Of a stretch of DNA of 64,000 bases, positions 47,012-55,248 are shown piece by piece. The translations under genes and the position numbers were made by a program. The stretch lies in assembly GCF_000716535.1 (NCBI RefSeq), contig NZ_JNWV01000006.1:372001-436000 (forward strand), given 5' to 3'. The stretch is from Streptomyces flaveolus. Lineage in GTDB: Bacteria > Actinomycetota > Actinomycetes > Streptomycetales > Streptomycetaceae. A model generated the notes under the pieces. It was not told the origin of the DNA and made no database searches. It saw only the letters and a list, made by a program, of their open reading frames with translations. The first letter of the stretch is position 1. Every line of letters starts with the position of its first letter.

Positions 47012-47737
47012 TCAGTCCACCGCGGTGACCAGCACGGCCACCGTCGGACGGTCCGCCAACGCGTCCCGTACGGCGGCGCGGACCTGCCGGGCCACGTCCA
47101 CGGTCCGGCGGGACGCGTCGGTCGTCAGTTCCACGCGGACGTGACGGCGCGGCAGGGTGGCCTCGTCGGCGTGCTCCTCGATGTGCACCGCCCGGCCCAG
47201 GCCCCCCAGGACCCCCGTCAGCCGGAGCACCCCGGGAACGGCGAGGGCCGCCTCCGCCACCGTGGTCCCGTCCGTGTCCGTCGGCTCGTGGGCGGACGGC
47301 GGTTGTGGTGTTCCGGTCGCCGGGGCGGCCGGGGCGTCCGGCTCCAGCAGGTCCGTCGCCCGCAGATCGATCTCCGTGACCGCGAGGCCGAGCCGTTCCG
47401 TTGCGGCCCCCGCCAGGGCGCGCCGCAGGCGGGACGCCGCCGTCGGCAGCGGCTCGGCCGCCGTCGCGGCGAAGTCCGCCGTCACCCGCAGCGGGCCCGG
47501 CGGCAGAGCGCTCGGCGGCGCCGGCACGACGGGCTCGGTCACGTCCCGCGGATCGGCGAGCGCGATCCGCAGCACGCCCAGGCGCACCCCCGGCGCGCCG
47601 TCCGCCACCGCGCGCCGCAGCACCGCCCCGGCCGCCGCCTCCGTGATCCACGCACCGTCACGCGGCCCGCCGAGCGGCAACAGCCTGCCCAGTCCCACCT
47701 GCTGCCGCACCCACTGTGCCCATCGGTCCACCGTCAT
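47012..47737 (-). CDS. Asp23-associated protein ('nucleopolyhedrovirus P10 family')
   Basis: A 241-residue soluble protein I recall being labelled 'nucleopolyhedrovirus P10 family' in Streptomyces annotations, a name with no functional meaning. It has two weak Asp23-like segments ('PGVRLGVLRIALADPRDVTE' and 'AVHIEEHADEATLPRRHVRV') and 'RTVDVARQVRAAVRDALAD', which resembles the Asp23 helix 'VARAVRENVIAAVE' of the divergent gene. A Pro/Ala linker spans about 130-160. It is divergent from the Asp23 operon (start 47841), so it is probably part of the same envelope-stress locus. ATG 47737 is the start; the frame beyond it overlaps the Asp23 gene. Confidence 0.8.
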   Translation of the reverse strand: MTVDRWAQWVRQQVGLGRLLPLGGPRDGAWITEAAAGAVLRRAVADGAPGVRLGVLRIALADPRDVTEPVVPAPPSALPPGPLRVTADFAATAAEPLPTAASRLRRALAGAATERLGLAVTEIDLRATDLLEPDAPAAPATGTPQPPSAHEPTDTDGTTVAEAALAVPGVLRLTGVLGGLGRAVHIEEHADEATLPRRHVRVELTTDASRRTVDVARQVRAAVRDALADRPTVAVLVTAVD

Positions 47738-47840
47738 TCCACCAGACTGCCGTATCCCCGGCGCACGGCCCGGCAACCTTGCATAGCGTGGTCGAAAGAC
47801 GACGACCGGGCGGGGCGAGGACCGAAAGGGACGTACGGCG

Positions 47841-48308
47841 ATGACCGACACGACGATCACCCCCGAAGGCCAGGAACCGCAGGTGTCGACCCGCAAGGCC
47901 GCCCGGCGCGGCGGCGGCGACCCGGCGGCCCGGGGCCGCACCACCATCGCGGACGGCGTCGTGGAGAAGATCGCCGGGCTCGCCGCCCGGGACGTGGTCG
48001 GGGTCCACGCCATGGGCAGCGGCCTCGCCCGCACCTTCGGCGCCGTACGGGACCGCGTGCCCGGTGGCAGCAAGTCGGTGGCCCGGGGAGTCAAGGCCGA
48101 GGTCGGCGAGGTGCAGACCGCGCTCGACCTGGAGATCGTCGTGGACTACGGCGTCGCGATCGCCGATGTCGCCCGCGCCGTGCGGGAGAACGTGATCGCC
48201 GCCGTGGAACGCATGACCGGCCTGGAGGTGGTCGAGGTCAACATCGCGGTCAGCGACGTCAAGCTGCCCGAGGAGCAGGACGAGGAACCGGAGCTCCGGA
48301 TCCAGTGA
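47841..48308 (+). CDS. Asp23/Gls24 family envelope stress protein
   Basis: A 155-residue Asp23/Gls24 (DUF322) protein. The fold is seen in 'RTTIADGVVEKIAGLAARDV', 'VQTALDLEIVVDYGVAIADV', 'ARAVRENVIAAVERMTGLEV' and 'VEVNIAVSDVKLPEE'. The first 30 residues are a flexible charged lead. In firmicutes Asp23 lies under the membrane, held by AmaP, and responds to cell-wall stress; the same is likely here since a small membrane protein, a second Asp23, a DUF6286 protein and an AmaP-like gene follow in one operon. GAAAGGGACG precedes ATG 47841. Confidence 0.93.
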   Translation: MTDTTITPEGQEPQVSTRKAARRGGGDPAARGRTTIADGVVEKIAGLAARDVVGVHAMGSGLARTFGAVRDRVPGGSKSVARGVKAEVGEVQTALDLEIVVDYGVAIADVARAVRENVIAAVERMTGLEVVEVNIAVSDVKLPEEQDEEPELRIQ

Positions 48309-48352
48309 CACCCGGCACCGAACCGCACGCCCGACGAGCCGAGGAGCGTCGC

Positions 48353-48547
48353 ATGAGCATGGCCGTGGTCGGCATGATCGCCGGAATGGCGCTGGGGTTC
48401 GCCGGCTACTTCGGCGGCTTCGGCGCCTTCCTCCTGGTCGCGGCGCTGGGGGCCATCGGCTTCCTCGCCGGCCGGTTCGCGGACGGCGACCTGGAACTCG
48501 GGGACGTCTTCCGCACCCGCGACGACCGGCGGGACCGGCGGCGGTGA
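48353..48547 (+). CDS. Small membrane protein of the Asp23 operon (DUF2273-like)
   Basis: A 64-residue protein with two close hydrophobic helices ('VVGMIAGMALGFAGYFGGFG', 'AFLLVAALGAIGFLAGRF') and a charged tail ('RTRDDRRDRRR'). Size and hairpin shape fit the DUF2273 small proteins found beside Asp23 and AmaP. GAGGAG lies six to ten bases before ATG 48353; a second Met two codons later is possible. Its stop overlaps the next start (GTGA). Confidence 0.85.
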   Translation: MSMAVVGMIAGMALGFAGYFGGFGAFLLVAALGAIGFLAGRFADGDLELGDVFRTRDDRRDRRR

Positions 48548-48930
48548 CCCTGGTGAGTGCCGGGACCGGCACACCCGGGTCCGGCACACCGCGCCCCTCG
48601 CCGCCCCTCGTGCCGCCGGCCGAGCGCGGCGCCACCCGGATCGCCGACCGGGTCGTGGCCAGGATCGCCGCGCAGGCCGCCCGCGAGGCCCTCGCGCCGC
48701 TGCCCGGTGCCGCCGCGGCACCGCACGCCACGGTCGTCGTGGCCCGGCAGACGGCCCGGGTCCGCGTCCACGTCGAACTGGGCTACCCCGGTGACATCGG
48801 CGCCCGCTGCGCCGCCGTACTCCGTCATGTCACCGCGCGTGTGGGTGCGTTGACGGACCTGCGGGTGCCGGAGGTCGCCGTCACGGTGGAACGACTGCAT
48901 CCGACGACCGGTCAGGGGACGGACCGATGA
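48544..48930 (+). CDS. Second Asp23/Gls24 family protein
   Basis: A 128-residue, shorter Asp23-like protein: 'RGATRIADRVVARIAAQAAR', 'VRVHVELGYPGDIGARCAAV' and 'LRHVTARVGALTDLRVPEV' correspond to the fold of the first copy. The N-terminal about 25 residues are Pro/Gly-rich. GTG 48544 overlaps the previous stop and its own stop overlaps the next start, so translation of the five genes is coupled. It probably pairs with the first Asp23 protein at the membrane. Confidence 0.87.
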   Translation: MTLVSAGTGTPGSGTPRPSPPLVPPAERGATRIADRVVARIAAQAAREALAPLPGAAAAPHATVVVARQTARVRVHVELGYPGDIGARCAAVLRHVTARVGALTDLRVPEVAVTVERLHPTTGQGTDR

Positions 48931-49535
48931 GCGAGACGCGGAGCACCCCGGCCGTCGCCGAGCCGTCCGGTGCCGCACCGCCCGCCGCGCGGGACAGCGG
49001 CCGGTTCTGGTCGCCGCGCCGCGCCCCCGCCGCCCTCGTCGCCGCCCTGCTGGCGGCCGGTGCCGGACTCCTGCTGTACGACGTCGCCGCCGTGCGCGCC
49101 CACCGCCCCGCGGCGCGCTGGCGCCGCGCGCTCGCCCGGCAGCTGGCCGAACGGCCCCTGGACGACGCCTGGGTACGGGTCGGCGCGGGCCTCGCCGCCG
49201 CGTTCGGCCTGTGGCTGATCGTCCTCGCGGTCACCCCCGGCCTGCGCGACCTGCTGCCGATGCGGCGCCCGCACCCCGACGTCCGGGCCGCGCTCGGGCG
49301 CGGCGCGGCGGCGCTGTTCCTGCGCGACCGGGCCATGGAGGTGCCCGGCGTACGCGCGGTACGGGTGCGGATGGGCCGCCGGAAGGCCGACGTCCGAGTG
49401 GTCTCGCACTTCCGGGACCTGGACGACGTACGCGCCGACCTGGACACCGTGCTCGCCGAGGCGGTCCGGGACCTCCGTCTGGCCCACCCGCCCAGGCCGA
49501 CGGTGCGCGTGGCCCGGCGCGGACGGAAGGGGTGA
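48927..49535 (+). CDS. DUF6286-type membrane protein of the Asp23 operon
   Basis: A 202-residue protein with two membrane helices (about 34-52 'APAALVAALLAAGAGLLLYD', and 85-103 'VGAGLAAAFGLWLIVLAVTP') and a soluble Asp23/AmaP-like C-terminal part ('AALFLRDRAMEVPGVRAVRV', 'DVRVVSHFRDLDDVRADLDT'). I recall this type as DUF6286 in Streptomyces, next to Asp23 genes. It probably anchors Asp23 to the membrane. ATG 48927 overlaps the previous stop; GTG of the AmaP-like gene overlaps its stop. Confidence 0.85.
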   Translation: MSETRSTPAVAEPSGAAPPAARDSGRFWSPRRAPAALVAALLAAGAGLLLYDVAAVRAHRPAARWRRALARQLAERPLDDAWVRVGAGLAAAFGLWLIVLAVTPGLRDLLPMRRPHPDVRAALGRGAAALFLRDRAMEVPGVRAVRVRMGRRKADVRVVSHFRDLDDVRADLDTVLAEAVRDLRLAHPPRPTVRVARRGRKG

Positions 49536-50121
49536 GCGCGTTGCGCGGCGGTGTCCACCGCGTCCTGACGGCCCTCGCCGGTCTGCTGCTGCTCACGCTC
49601 GGCGGCGCGGTCCTGGCCGTCGGCCTCGGCGCGCGGCCCCCCCCGCCTGGTGGACGCACACCGGCCCGCACGACGTCCTGCTCACCAGGGCCGAACGCAC
49701 CCGCCTACGGAACGCCCCCTGGTGGTGGCCGGCGGTCATCGCCGCCCTGAGCGTCGTCGTCCTGTTCGCCCTGGCGTGGCTGACGGCGGCCCTGCGCCGC
49801 CGCCGGCCGGCCGAGCTTCTGATCGACACCGGCGACGGCGCGGGCGCGCGCCTGCGGGGAAGAGCCCTGGAGAGCGCCCTGGCAGCGGAAGCGGCGGCTC
49901 AGCCGGGCGTGGCCGAGGCGCGCGTCCTCCTGCGGGGCCGTCGTACGGCCCCGGCGGTGCGGGCCCGGCTCCGGCTCGACCCGGACGCGGCCCCGGCGAA
50001 GACCCTGACCGCGTTCACGACCGGAACGCTGGCCCGCGCGCGCGAGTCGGCGGGCCTGGCGTCCCTTCCGGCCGAGGTCCTGCTGAGCGAGGTCGGACAC
50101 CGTGCGGAGAGGGTGACTTGA
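49532..50121 (+). pseudogene. AmaP-like membrane anchor, frameshifted at a C8 run
   Basis: This should be the last gene of the Asp23 operon. From GTG 49532 (GTGA overlap) it encodes 'VHRVLTALAGLLLLTLGG', a first membrane helix. At eight C's (49637-49644) the frame is lost: it continues as Pro/Gly-rich nonsense to about 49750, while the next frame carries the expected protein ('WWWPAVIAALSVVVLFALAW' second helix, 'PGVAEARVLLRGRRTAPAVR' and a C-terminal domain to 50121). Nine C's would restore one 197-codon gene. Either one C is missing from the assembly, or the gene is truly broken, or the run slips in the cell. Confidence 0.8.
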
Positions 50122-50133
50122 CGGTTTCGGCTC

Positions 50134-50889
50134 CTAGAACCCGTGCCGGGTGCCGCCGTCCACCGGCACCATGACCCCCGTCAGGTAGGAAGCCGCCGGG
50201 GACAGCAGGAACGCCGCCACCCGTCCGAACTCCTCGGGCGACCCGTACCTGCGCAACGGGATCCGGGACTCGTTCGCGGCCCGGGTGGCCTGCGGATCCG
50301 CGGACAGCCCGTCCAGCTCCCGCAGGCGGTCCGTGGCGATCCGTCCCGGCAGCAGACCCACCACCCGGATCCCGCGCGGCCCCAGCTCGTCGGCGATCGA
50401 CTTGGCGAACCCGGCGAGTCCGGGCCGCAGCCCGTTGGACACGGTCAGCCCCGGGATCGGCTCGTACACCGAGCCCGACAGCACGAACCCGATGACACCG
50501 CCCTCCTCCAACTCGGCCGCCGCGGCGCGGGCGAGCCGCACCGCGCCGAGGAACACCGACTCGAACGCGGCGCGCCACTGGTCGTCGGTGTTGTCGGCGA
50601 CGAACCCCGGCGGCGGCCCGCCCACGCTCACCAGCACACCGTGGAAGCCGCCGAAGTTCTCCCGGGCGGCGGCGATCAGCCGCCCGGGAGCCTCCGCGTC
50701 GGCGTTGTCCACGGCCACGCCCACCGCGTTCGGGCCCAGTTCGGCGGCCGCGTCGGCGACCCTCTGCTCGTCCCGGCCGGTGACGACCACCTTCGCCCCG
50801 TCGGCGACGAGTTCCCGCGCGGTGGCGTTGCCCAGCCCGCGCGTCGCTCCGGTGACGACGTACACCCGGTCCTTCAGTCCAAGATCCAT
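50134..50889 (-). CDS. SDR-family oxidoreductase, atypical active site
   Basis: A 251-residue short-chain dehydrogenase/reductase. The nucleotide-binding loop 'VYVVTGATRGLGNATARELV' (residues 8-27) and 'VLVSVGGPPPG' are typical, with Arg in 'VVVTGRDEQRV' hinting at NADP. The expected active-site Tyr-x3-Lys is absent: the segment after 'GFVLSGSVYEPIPGL' reads T-V-S-N-G-L-R-P-G, with Ser/Asn where Tyr is normal and Arg where Lys is normal. The catalytic Ser may remain ('VLSGS'). 'GIRVVGLLPGRIATDRLREL' and 'TGVMVPVDGGTRHGF' are normal. It may be a dead or altered enzyme. It ends 12 bases from the AmaP-like gene end. Confidence 0.9.
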   Translation of the reverse strand: MDLGLKDRVYVVTGATRGLGNATARELVADGAKVVVTGRDEQRVADAAAELGPNAVGVAVDNADAEAPGRLIAAARENFGGFHGVLVSVGGPPPGFVADNTDDQWRAAFESVFLGAVRLARAAAAELEEGGVIGFVLSGSVYEPIPGLTVSNGLRPGLAGFAKSIADELGPRGIRVVGLLPGRIATDRLRELDGLSADPQATRAANESRIPLRRYGSPEEFGRVAAFLLSPAASYLTGVMVPVDGGTRHGF

Positions 50890-50894
50890 GGTCC

Positions 50895-52679
50895 CTATCC
50901 TGCCTGGTCCTCCCCGTACAGGATCAGTGCGGTGTTCACCAGGCCGACGTGGCTGAACGCCTGCGGGAAGTTGCCGAGCTGGCAGCCGTCCACGGGGTCG
51001 TACTCCTCGGCCAGCAGGCCCACGTCGTTGGACAGGCCCACCAGCCGGTCGAACAGCTCCCGCGCCTCCTTGGTCCGGCCGGTCAGGTGCAGCGCGTCGG
51101 CCAGCCAGAACGAGCAGGCCAGGAAGGCGCCCTCGCCGCTCGGCAGGCCGTCGATCACCGAGTCGTCGGTGTCGTAGCGGCGCAGGAAGCCGTCGTGGGC
51201 GAGGTCGTCGCGGATCGCGTCGACCGTGCCGACCACCCGCGGGTCGTCCGGCGGCAGGAACCCGACGCGCGGGATGAGCAGCAGGGAGGCGTCCAGCTCC
51301 CGGGAGCCGTAGTACTGGGTGAAGGTGTTGCGCTTCCGGTCGAAGCCCTTCTCGCAGACCTCCCGGTGCACCTCCTCGCGCAGTCCGCGCCAGCCCTCCA
51401 GGTCGCCCTGCAACTCCGGGTGCCGCTCCAGGGTCTTCACGGCCCGGTCGGCGGCCACCCACACCATCACCTTGGAGTGCACGAACTGGCGCCGGCCGCC
51501 GCGCACCTCCCACAGTCCCTCGTCGGGCTGCCGCCACGCCGACTGCAGGAACGTCATCAGCGAGCGTTGCATGGCCCACATGTGCGGCTTCGTGGGCAGG
51601 CCCGAGGAACGGGCCAGCGACAGCGAGTCCATCACCTCGCCGTACACGTCCAGTTGGAGCTGGTCGACGGCGCCGTTGCCGATGCGTACGGGGGTGGAGC
51701 CGGCGAAGCCGGGCAGCCAGGGCAGCTCGATCTCCCGCAGCCGCCGCTCGCCCGCGACGCCGTACATGATCTGCAGGTCGGCCGGGTTGCCGGCGACCGC
51801 GCGCAGCAGCCAGTCGCGCCAGGCCTCGGCCTCCTCTTGGTAGCCCGCCGAGAGCAGCGCGCCGAGCGTGAGGGTGGAGTCGCGCAGCCAGCAGTACCGG
51901 TAGTCCCAGTTGCGCACGCCGCCCGGCTGTTCGGGCAGTGAGGTGGTCGCCGCGGCGACGATCCCGCCGGTCGGGGCGTAGGTGAGGGCCTTGAGGGTGA
52001 TGAGGGAGCGGACGACCTCGTCCCGGTACGGGCCGTCGTACCGGCACCGGCGGGCCCAGCGCCGCCAGTCGGTGACGCTGCTCTCCAGCGCCTCGTACGG
52101 GTCGATGAGCGGCGGGCGTTTCTCGTGCGAGGGGTGCCAGGTGAGCACGAACGCGACCCGCTCGCCCTCCGCGACGGTGAACTCCGAGTGGGTGCCGTAG
52201 TCCTCGCCCCAGGTGTGCACGGCCGGCTCGGCGCGCAGCCAGACGGAGTCCGGACCGGCGATGGCGACCCGGTGGCCGTCCGAGCGGCGCACCCACGGCG
52301 TGATCGAGCCGTAGTCGAAGCGCAGGCGCAGCGCGCTGCGGACGGTGACCCGGCCGCTGACGCCCTCCACGATCCGGACGAGGTCGGGGGCGCGCTCACG
52401 CTGCGGCATCAGGTCGGTGACGCGCACCACGCCGTCGGCGGTCTCCCACTCGGTGTCGAGCACGAGGGTGTCGGTCCGGTAGGCGCGGCGGGTGCAGACG
52501 TCCGCCCCCGTGGGCGCGATCCGCCAGTGGCCGTGGTCCTCGTCGCCCAGCAGCCGGGCGAAGCAGGAGCCGGAGTCGAAGCGCGGCAGGCACAGCCAGT
52601 CGATCGAGCCGTCCTTGCCGACCAGGGCCGCGGTCTGCTCGTCGCCGATGAGGGCGTAGTCCTCGATGCGCGCGTTCAC
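50895..52679 (-). CDS. GH15 glucoamylase-like protein
   Basis: A 594-residue cytoplasmic glycoside hydrolase family 15 protein. It begins 'VNARIEDYALIGDEQTAALV', with 'GSIDWLCLPRFDSGSCFARL' after it, and has the (alpha/alpha)6 core signatures 'VRNWDYRYCWLRDSTLTLGA' and 'EGAFLACSFWLADALHLTGR', the latter holding a likely catalytic Glu. Family members release glucose from glucans or split trehalose; Streptomyces and mycobacterial homologues include trehalases, so that reaction is possible. GTG 52679 fits the family start; a TTG at 52712 would add 11 residues. It follows the SDR gene by five bases on the same strand. Confidence 0.92.
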   Translation of the reverse strand: MNARIEDYALIGDEQTAALVGKDGSIDWLCLPRFDSGSCFARLLGDEDHGHWRIAPTGADVCTRRAYRTDTLVLDTEWETADGVVRVTDLMPQRERAPDLVRIVEGVSGRVTVRSALRLRFDYGSITPWVRRSDGHRVAIAGPDSVWLRAEPAVHTWGEDYGTHSEFTVAEGERVAFVLTWHPSHEKRPPLIDPYEALESSVTDWRRWARRCRYDGPYRDEVVRSLITLKALTYAPTGGIVAAATTSLPEQPGGVRNWDYRYCWLRDSTLTLGALLSAGYQEEAEAWRDWLLRAVAGNPADLQIMYGVAGERRLREIELPWLPGFAGSTPVRIGNGAVDQLQLDVYGEVMDSLSLARSSGLPTKPHMWAMQRSLMTFLQSAWRQPDEGLWEVRGGRRQFVHSKVMVWVAADRAVKTLERHPELQGDLEGWRGLREEVHREVCEKGFDRKRNTFTQYYGSRELDASLLLIPRVGFLPPDDPRVVGTVDAIRDDLAHDGFLRRYDTDDSVIDGLPSGEGAFLACSFWLADALHLTGRTKEARELFDRLVGLSNDVGLLAEEYDPVDGCQLGNFPQAFSHVGLVNTALILYGEDQAG

Positions 52680-52776
52680 GGGATGCGGTTTCCCGGGGAA
52701 CCAGGGGGCCAATCAGGTGGTGCGCCGGGGGAGTGACGTTTCCGCGGGGAATCCCGTGGCCCAGGGAGCACACGGC

Positions 52777-52966
52777 GACCGGTGCGCCGGGAGGTCCGCT
52801 CGGGAGGGCCGCTGATATCGCGGCGGATCCTGGGAGGCGCTGTCCGCTCACACCGTGACCGGTGCGCCGGGAGGCGTTGCCCGCTCACGCGGTGGCGCAG
52901 CGCGGGGGAGCCTGCCCACACCGGGGCGGAGCGCCGGGAAGCGCGGCCCGCTCACACCGTGACCGG
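52777..52966. repeat. Short direct-repeat patch at the SURF1 3' end
   Basis: GACCGGTGCGCCGGGAGG occurs at 52777-52794 and 52857-52874, exactly 80 bases apart. CCGCTCACACCGTGACCGG occurs at 52844-52862 and 52948-52966, the second spanning the SURF1 stop codon. Degenerate forms (CCGCTC near 52796, CCCGCTCACGCGGTG near 52880, GCGCCGGGAAGCG near 52931) fill the gaps. It looks like repeated partial copies of the last codons of SURF1 and the sequence just after them. No coding region is supported between 52680 and 52951. Confidence 0.75.
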
Positions 52967-53749
52967 CTCGGTCTCCTCCGGCTGCCGCTGCGCCGCGGCC
53001 TCCTCCCGGTCGCGGATCTCCCGCCGGACCAGGAACCACCAGCCGACCGGAACGCCCGCCGCGAACAGCCACCACTGGATCATGTACGCGTAGTTCAGCG
53101 GGGCGTCCTCGCTGCCCGGGTCGGAGATCTGCTCCGGGGATCCGCCCTTGGGCTCGGGCGCGGTCTGCTGGATGTAGCCGCCGAGCACCCGCGCGCCGAG
53201 CCGCCGGGCCTGCTCCGCGCTGTTGATCAGCATGATCTGCCGGTCGGGGAGGCCCTCGACGTTCTTGATGCCGCTCGCCGAGGTCGTCTCGTCGGCCATC
53301 AGCCGCCCGGTGATGGTGGTCCGGCCGGCCGGCGGGGCGGGGATCTTCGGGAAGGCGGTCTGCACGCCGTTCGCCGGGATCCAGCCGCGGTTGACGAGCA
53401 GCACCTTGCCGTCGTCGAGGACGAACGGGGTGAGGACGTGGAAGCCGACCTCGCCGTCGGAGTTCGTCCGGCGCCGGACCACGACCTCCTTCGCGGTCTC
53501 GAAGGTGCCGGTCGCGGTGACCGTGCGGTACTTGTCGGCGCGGGTCACGGCGTGCCCGGGGGAGGTCAGCCGCTCGACCGGGACCGGCTCGGCGTGCAGC
53601 GCGGCGGAGACCAGGTCGTTGCGGGCGGTGCGCTCCTCGTAGCGGTGCTGCTGCCAGAAGCCCAGCCTTATCATCGTCGGGATCAACGCGATCGCGACGA
53701 GGGTGAGGATCACCCACTGGCGGGACAACAGGAAGCGGTAGCGGTGCAC
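52952..53749 (-). CDS. SURF1 family protein
   Basis: A 265-residue SURF1 protein, which helps build the haem-copper site of cytochrome c oxidase. The topology is standard: an N-terminal helix ('QWVILTLVAIALIPTMIRLG', about 13-32), an external loop with 'FHVLTPFVLDDGKVLLVNRGWIP' in part ('LLVNRGWIPANGV'), and a C-terminal helix ('YMIQWWLFAAGVPVGWWFLV', about 215-235) followed by a charged tail. 'NYAYMIQWW' is the family signature. GTG 53749 is chosen ('VHRYRFLLSRQW'); an ATG at 53782 is open but adds only Arg-rich residues. Its last codons lie in the repeat patch. Confidence 0.93.
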   Translation of the reverse strand: MHRYRFLLSRQWVILTLVAIALIPTMIRLGFWQQHRYEERTARNDLVSAALHAEPVPVERLTSPGHAVTRADKYRTVTATGTFETAKEVVVRRRTNSDGEVGFHVLTPFVLDDGKVLLVNRGWIPANGVQTAFPKIPAPPAGRTTITGRLMADETTSASGIKNVEGLPDRQIMLINSAEQARRLGARVLGGYIQQTAPEPKGGSPEQISDPGSEDAPLNYAYMIQWWLFAAGVPVGWWFLVRREIRDREEAAAQRQPEETEPVTV

Positions 53750-53798
53750 CCCACGACGGTACCTCCGGGCCGTGGGGCGCATTCAGGCGGGTACCGGG

Positions 53799-54032
53799 TC
53801 AGACCCGGTCGACGATTCCGGTCCTCCCCTCCTGGCGGGCGCAGTGCGCGCCGCAGTACCAGTGGCCCTCCACCTCCACGCCCTGGCCGATGATCTGCAC
53901 CCGGCAGTGCTCGCAGATCGGTGCCATGCGGTGGATCGCACAGGAGAAGCAGTCGAAGACGTGCACCGAGCCCTGCGCGTGCACCTCGAAGGTCATTCCG
54001 TAGTCGTTGCCGCACACTTCGCATGTCGCCAT
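53799..54032 (-). CDS. Small zinc-ribbon-like protein with four Cys pairs
   Basis: A 77-residue protein with four paired-cysteine motifs: 'CEVC' (4-7), 'DCFSC' (about 28-31), 'CEHC' (about 40-43) and 'YCGAHC' (about 59-63), plus His residues near them. Two zinc-binding knuckles or one treble-clef pair are likely. There is no signal peptide. Such proteins are common and poorly studied in Streptomyces; function is unknown. ATG 54032 is taken as start since the Cys-rich part begins at once; the frame upstream is Arg/Pro-rich. It lies between SURF1 and the exonuclease-BRCT gene, all on the minus strand. Confidence 0.82.
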   Translation of the reverse strand: MATCEVCGNDYGMTFEVHAQGSVHVFDCFSCAIHRMAPICEHCRVQIIGQGVEVEGHWYCGAHCARQEGRTGIVDRV

Positions 54033-54132
54033 GCGCCACAGGGTGAGCCGTCGCCGATCCCCCCGGCGAGCGGGCGCCGGGTGAGTCGTGGGGCAATCAC
54101 CCGATCGTACGACGACACGACACGGGGTGCGC

Positions 54133-55116
54133 CTACTCGTCGGCGGGCTCCACATCCCTCAGAAGCTGCCCGAACGCGGCCTCGTCCACGACGGGCGTGC
54201 CGTACTGCCGGGCCTTCACCGTCTTCGACGTGCCCGAGTCGGGGTCGTTGGTCACCAGCAGGCTGGTCAGCCGCGAGATGCTGGTCGCGATGTGCAGCCC
54301 GGCCTCCACGGCCCGGTCCTCCAACAGCTCCCGCTCCGTCGAGGTGTCGCCGGAGAAGGCCACCCGCATGCCCTGTTTGAGACGTTTGCCGTCTTCGTAG
54401 CGCCCTGGGTTGGGATAGGGGCAAGCGGGCCTTTTGCGGGAGGGGCGCCAACCGCCGCTCCGGTAGCCGCCGTAGCCACCCGACGCCTGCCGGGGCACGG
54501 GCCGGTCCGACCACTCCGTCAGCGGCCGGCACTCCAGCAGCGGCAGCCGCACGCCGCCCGCCGCCGCGGCCCGCAGGCTGGGCCGGAACGCCTCCGCCAG
54601 CACGCGCGCGTCGTCCAGCGCGTGGTGCGCCCGCTGCTGCACCACCCCGAAGTGAGCCGCCAGCGACTCCAGCTTGTGGTTGGGCAGCGGCAGCGCCAGC
54701 TCCTTCGACAGCGCGATGGTGCACAGCCGCTGCCGCACCGGCGCCTCGCGCCGCACGCGCGCGTACTCCCGCGCGATCATCTGCCAGTCGAAGACGGCGT
54801 TGTGCGCGACGAGCACCCGCCCGTCCAGCCGGGCGGCGAACTCCTCGGCGATGTCCGCGAACAGCGGCGCGCCGGCCAGCGTCTCGCTCGTCAGACCGTG
54901 TATCCACACCGGCCCCGGATCCCTCTCCGGGTTGACCAGCGTGTACCAGTGGTCCTCGACCTCGCCGCGCGCGTCCAGCCGGTAGACGGCCGCGGAGATG
55001 ATCCGGTCGTCCCGGGCCAGGCCGGTGGTCTCCACGTCAACGACCGCGTATCCCTGCGGATAGGCGGCCGGCCACTGGGTGGGGGAGGACACTGCGGTCG
55101 CACGGTCTTCGAGCAT
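54133..55116 (-). CDS. DEDDh 3'-5' exonuclease with C-terminal BRCT domain
   Basis: A 327-residue protein. Residues about 17-185 form a DnaQ-type exonuclease: the acid pair in 'AVVDVETTG', Asp in 'LVAHNAVFDWQMIAREYAR' and the H-x4-D motif in 'HHALDDARVLAEAF', so all DEDDh residues are present. A Gly/Tyr/Arg linker (about 205-235) leads to a BRCT domain ('GMRVAFSGDTSTERELLEDR', 'SLLVTNDPDSGTSKTVKARQ'). It should trim 3' ends of DNA or RNA and bind a phosphoprotein or DNA break through BRCT. ATG 55116 is chosen; the open frame beyond it has no fold. It lies downstream of the RING/TerD gene. Confidence 0.9.
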   Translation of the reverse strand: MLEDRATAVSSPTQWPAAYPQGYAVVDVETTGLARDDRIISAAVYRLDARGEVEDHWYTLVNPERDPGPVWIHGLTSETLAGAPLFADIAEEFAARLDGRVLVAHNAVFDWQMIAREYARVRREAPVRQRLCTIALSKELALPLPNHKLESLAAHFGVVQQRAHHALDDARVLAEAFRPSLRAAAAGGVRLPLLECRPLTEWSDRPVPRQASGGYGGYRSGGWRPSRKRPACPYPNPGRYEDGKRLKQGMRVAFSGDTSTERELLEDRAVEAGLHIATSISRLTSLLVTNDPDSGTSKTVKARQYGTPVVDEAAFGQLLRDVEPADE

Positions 55117-55248
55117 GGTCACTGAGGATACGGGCCACGACTGACAGCGCGGTCCCTCAGGTCCCGTTCGTACGCCCCGCGCTCGCCCTTCTGCTCGGCC
55201 ACCGCACACACATGCCCGAGAGCGGCGAGCTCGGCGCTCCTACGACGT

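Noticed and set aside
47141..48547. A long plus-strand frame through the P10-type gene and the Asp23 gene
   Set aside because: Only its last 64 codons (from 48353) encode a plausible protein; the rest is a shadow of two other genes.
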